Origin: Solwaraspora sp. WMMA2056
GTDB taxonomy: Bacteria; Actinomycetota; Actinomycetes; Mycobacteriales; Micromonosporaceae
Reading direction: 5' to 3'
NCBI RefSeq assembly: GCF_030345095.1
Contig: NZ_CP128360.1
Span: 6,386,001 to 6,450,000 of the forward strand
DNA: 64,000 nt
Shown here piece by piece: positions 17,755-25,946 of this stretch (position 1 is its first letter; each line of letters opens with the position of its first letter). Below the pieces are notes generated by a model that was not told the origin of the DNA, made no database searches, and was given only the letters and a program-made list of their open reading frames with translations. The translations under genes and the position numbers were made by a program.

Positions 17755-17787
17755 GTCCGGCCGGCACGCCCGTCGTGCCGGCCGGAC
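17755..17787 (+). terminator. sodN terminator hairpin
   Basis: Perfect 13-bp arms (17755-17767, 17775-17787), 7-base loop, 8 bases after the sodN stop codon. A further 14-bp palindrome centred on GGCC overlaps the stop region at 17742-17755. Confidence 0.75.
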
Positions 17788-17932
17788 ACCCCGCCACCGC
17801 CGAGGTCGGCGGTGGACGACGCCGGGAGCCGCGTCGGCGATGGAACCGGACAATCGGCGGAGCGGAACAATTGGTCACGGATGCCACCGGGAATCGACGT
17901 CAACCGGTAGAGTCCACGCGGGGGTATGCCGG

Positions 17933-18346
17933 ATGAGTCCGCTGGTCACACAATCCGAGCCGACGGTCGACGACGACGTCGTGCTCCTCACCGTGCCCGC
18001 CGACGGTGGTTACCTGAGCGTGCTGCGGACCGCGACGGCCGGTCTGGCCGCCCGGTTGCACTTCGCGTTGGACGAGATCGAGGATCTGCGGATCGCGGTC
18101 GACGAGGCGTGCGCCATGCTGCTCGCCGTCGCCACCAGACCCGCCGACCTGGAGTGTCGCTTCTCGGTGACCGACGACGCACTGACCGTCGAAGTCACCG
18201 TCGCCACCGCCCGCGGTGCCACGCTTCCACCGGAGTCGTCGTTCGCCTGGAAGGTGCTCCGGGCGCTGACCACCTCCGCCTCGGCGACCGCCAGCAGCGG
18301 CCGGGCCAGCATCCGGTTGCTCACCCGGCGTTCGGGCGGCCGCTGA
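17933..18346 (+). CDS. Anti-sigma-factor-type ATPase (RsbW-like)
   Basis: 137 residues from ATG 17933. It has the GHKL ATPase fold of anti-sigma kinases: LRTATAGLAARLHFALDEIEDLRIAVDEACAML spans the first helices with the N-box-like DEAC, and the C-terminus SFAWKVLRALTTSASA covers the last helix. RsbW/RsbT-type proteins bind or phosphorylate partners in stress-sigma control. Unusually, no sigma factor gene follows; in many actinobacteria this gene is directly upstream of a sigB/sigF-type gene. The partner is unknown. Confidence 0.75.
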   Translation: MSPLVTQSEPTVDDDVVLLTVPADGGYLSVLRTATAGLAARLHFALDEIEDLRIAVDEACAMLLAVATRPADLECRFSVTDDALTVEVTVATARGATLPPESSFAWKVLRALTTSASATASSGRASIRLLTRRSGGR

Positions 18347-18355
18347 GGCCCAGGC

Positions 18356-18745
18356 TCAGTCGAGCCCGAAGGCCCGCGTCGTGGCCGGGGTGACCAGCAG
18401 GAACACCACGCCGAGCCCGAGCGCGATCAGCGGTACGCCGAGCCAGGCCAGCCCACCGACGCTCATGTAGTAGCCGACCGGCAGCAGCATCAGTTGCAGC
18501 ACGATGGCCGGTGCCCGGGCTGCCGCCCGCCGCCGGTGCAGGCCCCGGGCGAGCAGCGCGAGGGCGACCGCGCCGCCAGCGGCGAAGCCGGTGACGAACA
18601 ACGCCGAGACGAGGTCGGTGGCCCGCCCGGCGAAGTCCTGGTAGGCCAGGTACCCGGCCAGCAGCCCCAGGGCCACCGCCTGCGCGGCGAGCACCCGTAC
18701 GGCCCACCGCAGGCTCGCCGGCAGGGACGGTGCGGCAATGGTCAC
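18356..18745 (-). CDS. Four-span membrane protein
   Basis: 129 residues from GTG 18745. Hydrophobic segments near residues 13-34, 42-65, 78-98 and 100-120. It starts MTIAAPSLPASLRWAVRVLA and has a basic loop HRRRAAARAP between spans 2 and 3. No family is recognised. It is convergent with the RsbW-like gene, 9 bases apart, and divergent from the kinase-like gene at 18788. Confidence 0.7.
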   Translation of the reverse strand: MTIAAPSLPASLRWAVRVLAAQAVALGLLAGYLAYQDFAGRATDLVSALFVTGFAAGGAVALALLARGLHRRRAAARAPAIVLQLMLLPVGYYMSVGGLAWLGVPLIALGLGVVFLLVTPATTRAFGLD

Positions 18746-18787
18746 GGCGCCACGATACCCGCGTCCGGGCGCGATACAGTGCCGCCC

Positions 18788-19738
18788 ATGCGGGCCCTTC
18801 TGGTGGCCAATCCCAAGGCCACCACCACCAGCGAGCGCACCCGGGACGTGATCGTCCGGGCGTTGCGCAGCGAAGTCGACCTGACGGTCGAGTACACCCA
18901 TCGGCGCGGGCACGCCGTGGCGTTGGCCCGGCAGGCCGCGCAGGAGCGGTTCGACGTCGTGGTGACCCTCGGCGGCGACGGTACGGTCAACGAGGCCGTC
19001 AACGGGCTGATGTCGGCGCTGCCGGCGACCGACCAGTCGTCGACGGCGACGGCCCGACGGTTGCCCGCGCTGGCCGTCGTACCGGTCGGCTCGACGAACG
19101 TCTTCGCCCGGGCGGTCGGTCTGCCCCCGCAGTGGCCGGAGGCGACCAGCGTGTTGATCGAGGGGCTGCGGACGGGTCGGTTCCGGACCATCGGGCTGGG
19201 GCGGGCCGACGACCGCTATTTCACCTTCTGCGCCGGGCTGGGGCTGGACGCGGCGGTGATCCGGCAGGTGGAGCGGGCCCGGCTGCGGGGTCGACGGTCG
19301 ACGGTCGGGCTCTACCTGCGGTCGATGGTGAGTGAGTACTTCATCGGCATGGACCGGCGGCACCCGGCGATCCGGCTGGAGCAGCCGGGCGAGCCGGCGC
19401 ACGAGGAGCTCGCGACTGTGGTGATCCAGAACACGGCGCCGTGGACCTTCATCGGCGACCGGGCGATCAACCCGAACCCGTTGGCCTCGTTCGACCTCGG
19501 GCTGGACGTGCTGGCCGTACGGCAGCTGCGGGTGCCCAGCACGACCCGTACGTTGGCTCAGGTCGCGGCTCGTACGCCGGATCCACGTGGGCGACAGGTC
19601 GTCCGGCTGCACGATTTGTCCGAATTCACGATATCCGCAACTCGCCCTCAGGCCTTCCAACTCGACGGCGACTATCTCGGCGAGCGGCTGAAAGTCCGTT
19701 TTACGGCGGTCCGGGAGGCCCTGCGGGTCGTCCACTGA
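18788..19738 (+). CDS. Diacylglycerol/lipid kinase family protein
   Basis: 316 residues. The N-terminal kinase domain has LLVANPKATTT (residues 4-14) and VVTLGGDGTVNEAVNGL (about residues 58-74), the GGDGT nucleotide motif; then AVVPVGSTNVFARAVGLP, and the C-terminal beta-sandwich ends with FQLDGDYLGE. It phosphorylates a lipid such as diacylglycerol or transfers similar groups. The M. tuberculosis whiB1 neighbourhood also contains a kinase-like gene just before whiB1, consistent with conserved order here. Confidence 0.9.
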   Translation: MRALLVANPKATTTSERTRDVIVRALRSEVDLTVEYTHRRGHAVALARQAAQERFDVVVTLGGDGTVNEAVNGLMSALPATDQSSTATARRLPALAVVPVGSTNVFARAVGLPPQWPEATSVLIEGLRTGRFRTIGLGRADDRYFTFCAGLGLDAAVIRQVERARLRGRRSTVGLYLRSMVSEYFIGMDRRHPAIRLEQPGEPAHEELATVVIQNTAPWTFIGDRAINPNPLASFDLGLDVLAVRQLRVPSTTRTLAQVAARTPDPRGRQVVRLHDLSEFTISATRPQAFQLDGDYLGERLKVRFTAVREALRVVH

Positions 19739-20162
19739 CACGCTACGTAACTGAACTTCGACTGCGGAGCGTGACCAGGCCCACGAAGGACACGTGGCTG
19801 AAATGCCTGCAACGCAGGCCGGACCGTACTACATTGATTCCTGACTGTCGCACTCCGGGTGTCGGTGAGCGCCAGAAAAAGGACATAAGGGTCGTGACGT
19901 TGCTCACCCAGTTGTACTTTTTCTGATCGCTACTCTTGACATCGCAGGAGTTCGTGAAAGTATTCACAAGCGGACCGATTCACCCGGGACGTTGCCTGGA
20001 TGCGCTCGCCACGCGGCAGCTCGGAGCAACGTTCCACAGGCACACGCCTGCTCACGCGCTGCCGATCCGACGGATGCAATCCGTCGTATTGACTGCGCGG
20101 GCGCATAAAGAAAGACCGGAGCATTTCACCGCCACCGATCCAGAATGAGGAGTGTTGCCGCC
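19739..20162 (+). promoter_or_regulatory. Long upstream region of whiB1
   Basis: About 420 bases without a convincing gene and less GC-rich than the surroundings. It contains a TTGACA at 19936 followed, 19 bases on, by TATTCA, and a second TTGACT at 20089. A small hairpin (19805-19819) may end the kinase-like gene. Start sites cannot be fixed from sequence alone; a long whiB1 leader is likely. Confidence 0.45.
20068..20086. promoter_or_regulatory. Perfect palindrome upstream of whiB1
   Basis: CGACGGAT-GCA-ATCCGTCG, 8-bp arms with a 3-base centre, ending 2 bases before a TTGACT element and about 77 bases before the whiB1 start. This is a good candidate binding site for a dimeric regulator. 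The regulator is not known. Confidence 0.55.
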
Positions 20163-20420
20163 ATGGACTGGCGTCACCATGCTGTCTGCCGCGACGAGGA
20201 CCCGGAGCTGTTCTTCCCGATCGGGACGTCCGGCCCCGCGATCCTGCAGGTCGAGCAGGCCAAGGCTGTCTGCCGGCGCTGCTCCGTGACCGATCAGTGC
20301 CTGCAGTGGGCACTCGAGTCCGGGCAGGACGCAGGCGTCTGGGGCGGGATGAGCGAAGAGGAGCGGCGCGCAGTCAAGCGCCGCGGCGGACTGCGCGTCC
20401 TGCGCGCTCACACTGCCTGA
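20163..20420 (+). CDS. whiB1: WhiB1-type iron-sulfur transcription factor
   Basis: 85 residues from ATG 20163 with GAGGAG upstream. The sequence MDWRHHAVCRDEDPELFFP, then CRRCSVTDQC and GVWGGMSEEERR, matches WhiB1 of mycobacteria and WblE of Streptomyces almost throughout. Four cysteines (about 9, 37, 40, 46) bind a [4Fe-4S] cluster that reacts with NO. The basic tail KRRGGLRVLRAH binds DNA. WhiB1 works with the housekeeping sigma factor and is essential in mycobacteria. A hairpin terminator follows. Confidence 0.95.
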   Translation: MDWRHHAVCRDEDPELFFPIGTSGPAILQVEQAKAVCRRCSVTDQCLQWALESGQDAGVWGGMSEEERRAVKRRGGLRVLRAHTA

Positions 20421-20448
20421 CCCACTAACCACCACGCGACGTCCGTTC

Positions 20449-20477
20449 GGCGCCCCGGAGTGTCACTCCGGGGCGCC
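20449..20477 (+). terminator. whiB1 terminator hairpin
   Basis: 14-bp perfect arms (20449-20462 and 20464-20477) around a single base, effectively a short-loop GC hairpin, 29 bases after the whiB1 stop. Confidence 0.8.
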
Positions 20478-20594
20478 GTGCATTGCCACTCACAACTGTT
20501 TGTCGAACGGTCACCATTTCGTGACCGGTTGCCATTCGATCACCCGGTGAAAGCGCACCGTCGCACCGCCGGATCATGAAACCGTCGGCCGCGG

Positions 20595-21380
20595 TCACAC
20601 CGGCACCGCGACAGCGACCTGGTCGACCCGGCGCAGCACCAGCCGGGCGATCTCCGACGCGCCCGCGAGCGGAGCCGCCACCGCGACCACCCCCGCCTGC
20701 CGGGCCGAGGTCACCGCCGTGTCGTAGAGCAGCCCCGGTGCCAGAAAGTAGCCGGCCAGCCCGACCCGCCGGGCCCCCGACTCCCGCAGCGTCCGGACCG
20801 CCTCACCGGCCGTCGGTGGAGCCGCTGAGGCGTACCCCGCCAGGCAGGGCAGCCCCAGGTCGGCACCGAGCGCCGCAGCGGCCAGAGCGACCGTCTGACG
20901 GGCCGGCGCGCTCCGCGTACCGGCCGCTGCCAGCACCACGGCGTCGCAGTCGGCGCCCGCGGCGGCCAACCGCCGACGCAGCCCGGCGACCAGCAGCGGA
21001 TCCACCGTCGGCGCGGCCAACGGCGGACCGATCACGTCGGTCAGCGCCACCGGGATCCGCAGGCCGTCGCGCCGCGCCACCCGGACCACCTCGGGCAGGT
21101 CCACCCGCCCGTGGAACGCCTCGGTCAACAGCAGCGGCACCACGGTCGCCGCCGGGTAGCCGGCGGCCTGCAGGTCGGCCAGCACCGCGCCGGGACGCGG
21201 GCCGGCGTGGTCGAGATAGGCGGCCCGCACGTCCACCCCGGGCCGGGCAGCGGCGACCGCCCGCACCAGCGCCCGGGTGGCGGCGGCGGCCCGAGGGTCG
21301 CGGCTGCCGTGCGCCACCAGGACGATCGGCGCGGCCTCGACCGGGACGGCCCGGTCGGCGGGCCGCGTCGACCCGGTCAC
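20595..21380 (-). CDS. Sirohydrochlorin chelatase-type protein (CbiX/SirB)
   Basis: 261 residues from GTG 21380, whose start overlaps the TGA of cysH. The sequence IVLVAHGSRDPRAAA near residue 17 carries the metal-site His of CbiX; a second half repeats the fold (VVLAAAGTRSAPA, VGLAGYFLAPG). In sulfate assimilation operons this enzyme inserts iron into sirohydrochlorin to make the siroheme of sulfite reductase. The catalytic His is present in the first half; the second half has AAAGTR where an HG motif would be expected. Confidence 0.88.
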   Translation of the reverse strand: MTGSTRPADRAVPVEAAPIVLVAHGSRDPRAAAATRALVRAVAAARPGVDVRAAYLDHAGPRPGAVLADLQAAGYPAATVVPLLLTEAFHGRVDLPEVVRVARRDGLRIPVALTDVIGPPLAAPTVDPLLVAGLRRRLAAAGADCDAVVLAAAGTRSAPARQTVALAAAALGADLGLPCLAGYASAAPPTAGEAVRTLRESGARRVGLAGYFLAPGLLYDTAVTSARQAGVVAVAAPLAGASEIARLVLRRVDQVAVAVPV

Positions 21381-22138
21381 TGGTGCAGACCGCACTCGGT
21401 CTTTTCGAACATCGCCCACCGGCCGGCCCGCGGATCCTCCCCGGCGGTGGTCCGCCGGGTGCACGGCCAGCAGCCGATCGAGGTGTAGCCCTGCCGGAAC
21501 AGCTCGTTGACCGGCACGCCCCAGCGGGAGACGTAGGCGTCGACGTCCGCCTGGGTCCAGGCGGCGATCGGGTTCACCTTGACCCGTCCCCGGCGGGCGT
21601 CGAACCCGACGACCGGGGTGTTGGCCCGGGTCGGGGACTCGTCACGGCGCAGCCCCGCCGCCCAGGCGTCGTAGTCGCCCAGGGCCCGTTCCAGCGGTTC
21701 GACCTTGCGCAACGCGCAGCACTCGTCCGGGGCCCGGTTGAACAGCCGGGGGCCGAACTCGCCGTCCTGCTGGCCGACGGTCATCCGGGGCCGGATCGAC
21801 CGCAGGTTGACCGGCATCGTGGCGGCCACCTGGTCGCGGACCCGCAACGTCTCCGGGAAGTGCAGCCCGGTGTCGAGGAACACCACGTCGACGCCGGGGG
21901 CGACCCGGGAGACCAGGTGCGCCAGCACCCCGTCCGCCATCGAACTGGTCACACAGAACCGGTCACCGAAGGTCTCCACCGCCCACCGGGCGATCTCCTC
22001 CGCCGGCGCTCCGTCCAGCTCCCGGCCGGCCTGCTCGGCGAGCTCGCGCAACTGGGCGGGGCTACGGCGGGTCGGCGGGCGGTCGGCGTCCGGGCCGAGC
22101 CGGATCAGGTTCAGGTCGGCGGCGAGGACCGGGCTCAT
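21377..22138 (-). CDS. cysH: Phosphoadenylyl/adenylyl-sulfate reductase
   Basis: 253 residues from ATG 22138. CVTSSMADGVLAHLV is the PP-loop-type nucleotide site, DTGLHFPETL is conserved, and the pairs CCALRK (about 139) and CWPCTRR (about 227) provide the four [4Fe-4S] ligands of the bacterial assimilatory APS-reductase group. The C-terminal ECGLHQ holds the catalytic Cys. It reduces activated sulfate to sulfite with thioredoxin. The start overlaps the stop of the zinc-ribbon gene (ATGA), and the stop overlaps the chelatase start. Confidence 0.95.
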   Translation of the reverse strand: MSPVLAADLNLIRLGPDADRPPTRRSPAQLRELAEQAGRELDGAPAEEIARWAVETFGDRFCVTSSMADGVLAHLVSRVAPGVDVVFLDTGLHFPETLRVRDQVAATMPVNLRSIRPRMTVGQQDGEFGPRLFNRAPDECCALRKVEPLERALGDYDAWAAGLRRDESPTRANTPVVGFDARRGRVKVNPIAAWTQADVDAYVSRWGVPVNELFRQGYTSIGCWPCTRRTTAGEDPRAGRWAMFEKTECGLHQ

Positions 22139-22296
22139 CGGTTCACCTGCCGGGCGAGCAGGCCGGTGAACCGGACCGTGAAGACCCGGGCGCAGGCGTG
22201 GCACTCCCAGGCGGTGTGCGCGTCCGGGTGCGGGCGGAGGTTCTCCTCCCCGCAGTACGGGCAGTAGAGCGGAGCCGTGCGTGTCTCGGTGCTCAT
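22135..22296 (-). CDS. Small zinc-ribbon protein between nirA and cysH
   Basis: 53 residues from ATG 22296, after GAGGTGAG. Two CxxC pairs, YCPYCGEE (12/15) and ECHACARVF (32/35), form a compact zinc ribbon or rubredoxin-like site. It begins 20 bases after the sulfite reductase stop, and its stop overlaps the cysH start, so it is translated as part of the sulfur operon. Homologues in the same position occur in actinobacteria, but I know of no assigned function. An accessory or metal-handling role for cluster-containing partners is inference. Confidence 0.8.
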   Translation of the reverse strand: MSTETRTAPLYCPYCGEENLRPHPDAHTAWECHACARVFTVRFTGLLARQVNR

Positions 22297-22315
22297 CGCA
22301 CCTCACCTCGCTCGT

Positions 22316-24007
22316 TCATCGCAACTCCTCCTCGTCGGCGCGGACGACCCACTGGGCGAACGACTCGCCCTCGGTACGACCGGCCAGGTAGCGGCGGACC
22401 ACGCGTTCGACGTACTCGGGCAGCTCGTCGGCGGTGGTCTTCAGACCCCGCACCTTGCGCCCGAAGCCGGCGGTCTGCCCCTGGGCAATTCCCAGGCCAC
22501 CGCCGAGATGGATCTGGTACCCCTCGACCTGCCGGCCGTCGGGCCCGACGACCAGCTGGCCCTTGAGCCCGATGTCGGCGACCTGGGTCCGGGCGCAGGC
22601 GTTCGGGCAGCCGTTGATGTGGATCGTGATGTCGGTGTCGTCGGTGAGCCCGGCCGAGGCCAGCCGCTGCTCCAGGTGGGCCACCAGCTCCTCGCCCCGC
22701 CGCTTGGTCTCGACGATGGCGAGCTTGCAGAACTCGATGCCGGTGCAGGCCATCGTGCCGCGCCGCCACACCGACGGCCGGGCCTCCAGGCCGATCGCGC
22801 GCATCCCGTCCACCAGCGAGTCGACGCGGTCCGGCGCGACGTCGAGGACCAGCAGCTTCTGGTACGGGGTGAGCCGTACCCGGTCCGAGCCGTGCGCGGC
22901 CACCAGGTCCGCCAGGGCGGTGAGCTGGCTGCCGGAGACCCGTCCGACGACCGGGGCGGCACCGACGTAGCGGCGACCGTCGGCCTGCTCGTGTACGCCG
23001 ATGTGGTCGATCGGCTTGGCCGGCAGCTGTGGCGGCGGCCCGTCCAGCAGCGCCCGGCCGAGGTACTCCTTCTCCAGCACCTCGCGGAACTTCTCCACGC
23101 CCCAGTCGGCGACCAGGAACTTCAGCCGGGCCCGGTGGCGCAGCCGGCGGTAGCCGTAGTCGCGGAAGATGCCGACCACTCCGGCCCAGACGTCCGCGAC
23201 CTCGGCCAGCGGCACCCAGACACCGAGCCGCTGGGCGATCATCGGGTTGGTGGACAGCCCACCGCCGACCCACAGGTCGAACCCGGGGCCGTGGTCGGGG
23301 TGGTCGACCCCGAGGAACGAGATGTCGTTGACCTCGTGCGGGGTGTCGGCGAGCCAGGAGATCGACGACTTGAACTTGCGGGGCAGGTTGGAGAACTCCT
23401 TGCTGCCCACGTATCGGCGGACGATCTCGTCGATCGCCGGAGTGGGGTCGATCTTCTCGGCGGCGGCGACCCCGGCGACCGGGCTGCCGAGCACGATCCG
23501 CGGGCAGTCACCGCACGCCTCGGTGGTGTGCAGGCCGACGTCCTCGAGGGCCTTCCAGATCGCCGGCATGTCCTCGACCCGGATCCAGTGCAGCTGGATG
23601 TTCTGCCGGTCGGTGATGTCGGCGGTGTCCCGGGCGTAGCGCTGCGAGATGTCGGCGATGGTGCGCAGCTGGGCCAGGTTCAGCTGACCGCCGTCGATGC
23701 GCACCCGGAGCATGAAGAACTCGTCCTCCAGCTCGTGCGGCTCCAGTACGGCGGTGCGCCCGCCGTCGATGCCCGCCTTGCGCTGGGTGTAGAGGCCCCA
23801 CCAGCGGAACCGGCCACGCAGGTCGGCCGGGTCGATCGAGGCGAACCCGCCGTGCGCGTAGATGGTCTCGATCCGGGCCCGGACGTTGAGCGGATCGTCG
23901 TCCTTCTTGGTCCGCTCGTTGGGGTTGAGCGGCTCGCGGTGCCCGAGCGCCCACTGCCCCTCGCCGCGCCGGCGGCCGGGTCGGGTCGGGGTGCTGCTGC
24001 GCGCCAT
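22316..24007 (-). CDS. Ferredoxin-dependent sulfite (nitrite) reductase
   Basis: 563 residues, the length of M. tuberculosis SirA/NirA. Two ferredoxin-like and two catalytic halves are seen. Siroheme/[4Fe-4S] ligands are in MACTGIEFC and NGCPNAC (about 428, 434, 473, 477). FRWWGLYTQRKAG, DITDRQNIQLHWI, EACGDCPR and LPRKFKSSISW match sulfite reductases. ACGDC contains the Cys that in SirA crosslinks to a Tyr near the active site; a Tyr sits in WGLYTQR. It reduces sulfite to sulfide; the downstream genes are cysH and a siroheme chelatase. GGAGGAC precedes ATG 24007. Confidence 0.95.
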   Translation of the reverse strand: MARSSTPTRPGRRRGEGQWALGHREPLNPNERTKKDDDPLNVRARIETIYAHGGFASIDPADLRGRFRWWGLYTQRKAGIDGGRTAVLEPHELEDEFFMLRVRIDGGQLNLAQLRTIADISQRYARDTADITDRQNIQLHWIRVEDMPAIWKALEDVGLHTTEACGDCPRIVLGSPVAGVAAAEKIDPTPAIDEIVRRYVGSKEFSNLPRKFKSSISWLADTPHEVNDISFLGVDHPDHGPGFDLWVGGGLSTNPMIAQRLGVWVPLAEVADVWAGVVGIFRDYGYRRLRHRARLKFLVADWGVEKFREVLEKEYLGRALLDGPPPQLPAKPIDHIGVHEQADGRRYVGAAPVVGRVSGSQLTALADLVAAHGSDRVRLTPYQKLLVLDVAPDRVDSLVDGMRAIGLEARPSVWRRGTMACTGIEFCKLAIVETKRRGEELVAHLEQRLASAGLTDDTDITIHINGCPNACARTQVADIGLKGQLVVGPDGRQVEGYQIHLGGGLGIAQGQTAGFGRKVRGLKTTADELPEYVERVVRRYLAGRTEGESFAQWVVRADEEELR

Positions 24008-24142
24008 CGGGGCGTCCTCCGTGTCTGCGGGTGGTCACTCGGTCGGCGGCGGCACGCAGCGCTCGGGGCCATCGACGATGGTCTGGCCAGATCGAGGAGG
24101 CCGGCGCGGATGCCGCCCGGAACACAAAAAGGTCGGGCGTGC

Positions 24143-24229
24143 TCAGCCAGCCGGACAGATGGCGCTGCGGACGCGACCGTAATCGACGTGGCGGCGGGCC
24201 ACGAAGCGGCGCTCAACGGCAGCGGTCAT
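24143..24229 (-). CDS. Cysteine-responsive leader peptide
   Basis: 28 residues, ATG 24229 to TGA 24143. The core RRHVDYGRVRSAICPAG matches the actinobacterial 'putative leader peptide' family found before sulfur assimilation genes, whose members end in a conserved RHVDxxRVxSAxCx segment with one near-terminal Cys. It lies 135 bases before the sulfite reductase start on the same strand. Ribosome stalling at the Cys codon when cysteine is scarce would control the operon. The peptide itself is not expected to act in trans. Confidence 0.85.
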   Translation of the reverse strand: MTAAVERRFVARRHVDYGRVRSAICPAG

Positions 24230-24379
24230 GACCTGGATGTTGCCACATCCGTACCGGTCAGACCAGCGCACCGTAGCCGATGTCCCACATGACGGGCGGG
24301 CTGTGGCCCGACTCACCCGCTACCGGTCGGCGGCGGACCAGCTCCCACCGGTCGGCGGCGGACACCCACCGGCGCTGTT

Positions 24380-25906
24380 TCAGCGGCGGGCCAGTGGGAC
24401 GACCAGCACCGCCTCGGTGCCGCCGCCGTCGCGGTCGCGCAGCTCGATGGTGCCGCGCAGCTCGCCGGTGGCCAGGGCCCGGACGATCTGCAGCCCGAGC
24501 CGGCTGCCGGCGTCGGCGTCGAAGTCGGCCGGCAGGCCCCGACCGTTGTCGGCCACCGTCACGTGCAGCTGTTTGCGTTGCCGGTGCACCGCGACGACCA
24601 CCTCGGCGACCGGCGGCGGCGCCGCCGGCACCGGGGCGTCGTCGTCCGGCTCGGGGAAGCCGTGCTCCACGGCGTTGAGCAGCAGCTCGTTGAGGACCAT
24701 CACCAGCGACGTGGCGATCTCCGCCGGCAGCACCCCGAAGCTGCCGTCGCGGCGCATCGCCACCGGCACCGCGGTCGCCGCGACCTCGGTGGCCGCGCTG
24801 GCCACCCGGTCGACGATGCCGTCGAACTCGACCGCCTCGTCGCTGGACATGGCGAGCGTCTCGTGCACCAGCGCGATCGACGCGACCCGGCGTACCGATT
24901 CCTCCAACGCCGCCCGGGCCGCCGGCTGCTCGACCCGGCGGGCCTGCAGCCGCAGCAGCGCCGCGACCGTCTGCAGGTTGTTCTTCACCCGGTGGTGGAT
25001 CTCCCGGATGGTGGCGTCCTTGGTGATCAGCGCCCGGTCCCGGCGTCGGACCTCGGTGATGTCGCGGACCAGCACCAGGGCCCCGATCGGCACCCCGGCC
25101 GGCATCAGCGGCAACGCCCGGGTCAGCATGGTCGCGCCGCGCGCCTCGATCTCCTTGCGGGGCGGTGCCTCACCGCGCAGCGCCACCAGCATCCGGTTGG
25201 CCGCGTCGGTGCCCTCCAGCGGGTCGTCGGCGAGGCGGTGGGACAGTGCGGCGAGGTCCTCGCCGACGAGGTGGGCGGCGAAACCCATCCGGCGGAACGC
25301 CGACTGCGCGTTCGGGCTGGCATAGGTGACCTTGCCGCTGGCGTCCAGCCGGATCAGCCCGTCGCCGACCCGGGGCGCCGAGGTCGTCTCGCCGGGGTGG
25401 CGCACCGGCGGGAAGGTGCCGTCGGCCACCATCTGGGCCAGGTCGTCGGCGGTGGTCAGGTAGTTGAGTTCGAGCTGGCTGGGGGTGCGGGCGGTGGACA
25501 GGTTGGTGTCCCGGCCGATCACCGCGATGATCCGCCCGGACTCGCCGTCGGCCGCGCGCAGCCGCACCGGCATCGCCTCGTGCCGGGCCGGGGTGTTGCC
25601 GTACCAGACCGGGTCGCCCTCCCGCCAGATCCGACCCTGGCGGTACGCGATCGTCAGGTGGGCGACCTCCGGGCCGTCGACGGTCCGGCCGACCTGGTCG
25701 TCCTGGTACGCCGTCGGGGCGGTGGTGGGCCGCACCTGGGCCACGCACAGGAACGTCCCGTCGTCGTCGACCGGCACCCAGAGCAGCAGGTCGGCGAAGG
25801 ACAGGTCGGACAACAGCTGCCACTCCCCGGCGAGCCGGTGCAGGTGGTCGATGTCGACCGGACGCAGGGTGGTGTGTTCCTCGACGAGATCACGCAGGGT
25901 CGACAC
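24380..25906 (-). CDS. pdtaS: Sensor histidine kinase PdtaS
   Basis: 508 residues from GTG 25906. Domain order: GAF (about 1-150), PAS (about 180-290) and a HisKA_2 domain with REIHHRVKNNLQTVAALL (phosphoacceptor His about 314), then an HATPase with NELLLNAVEHGF and VADNGRGLP. This is the architecture and operon position of mycobacterial PdtaS (Rv3220c), a soluble kinase that phosphorylates the ANTAR antiterminator PdtaR. No pdtaR gene is in the window. An insert of acidic/Pro residues (EPDDDAPVPAAPPP) lies inside the ATPase domain. Confidence 0.92.
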   Translation of the reverse strand: MSTLRDLVEEHTTLRPVDIDHLHRLAGEWQLLSDLSFADLLLWVPVDDDGTFLCVAQVRPTTAPTAYQDDQVGRTVDGPEVAHLTIAYRQGRIWREGDPVWYGNTPARHEAMPVRLRAADGESGRIIAVIGRDTNLSTARTPSQLELNYLTTADDLAQMVADGTFPPVRHPGETTSAPRVGDGLIRLDASGKVTYASPNAQSAFRRMGFAAHLVGEDLAALSHRLADDPLEGTDAANRMLVALRGEAPPRKEIEARGATMLTRALPLMPAGVPIGALVLVRDITEVRRRDRALITKDATIREIHHRVKNNLQTVAALLRLQARRVEQPAARAALEESVRRVASIALVHETLAMSSDEAVEFDGIVDRVASAATEVAATAVPVAMRRDGSFGVLPAEIATSLVMVLNELLLNAVEHGFPEPDDDAPVPAAPPPVAEVVVAVHRQRKQLHVTVADNGRGLPADFDADAGSRLGLQIVRALATGELRGTIELRDRDGGGTEAVLVVPLARR

Positions 25907-25946
25907 GCTCGTAGCCTGCCATGCCCGGCCAGGGCACGGACACCCC

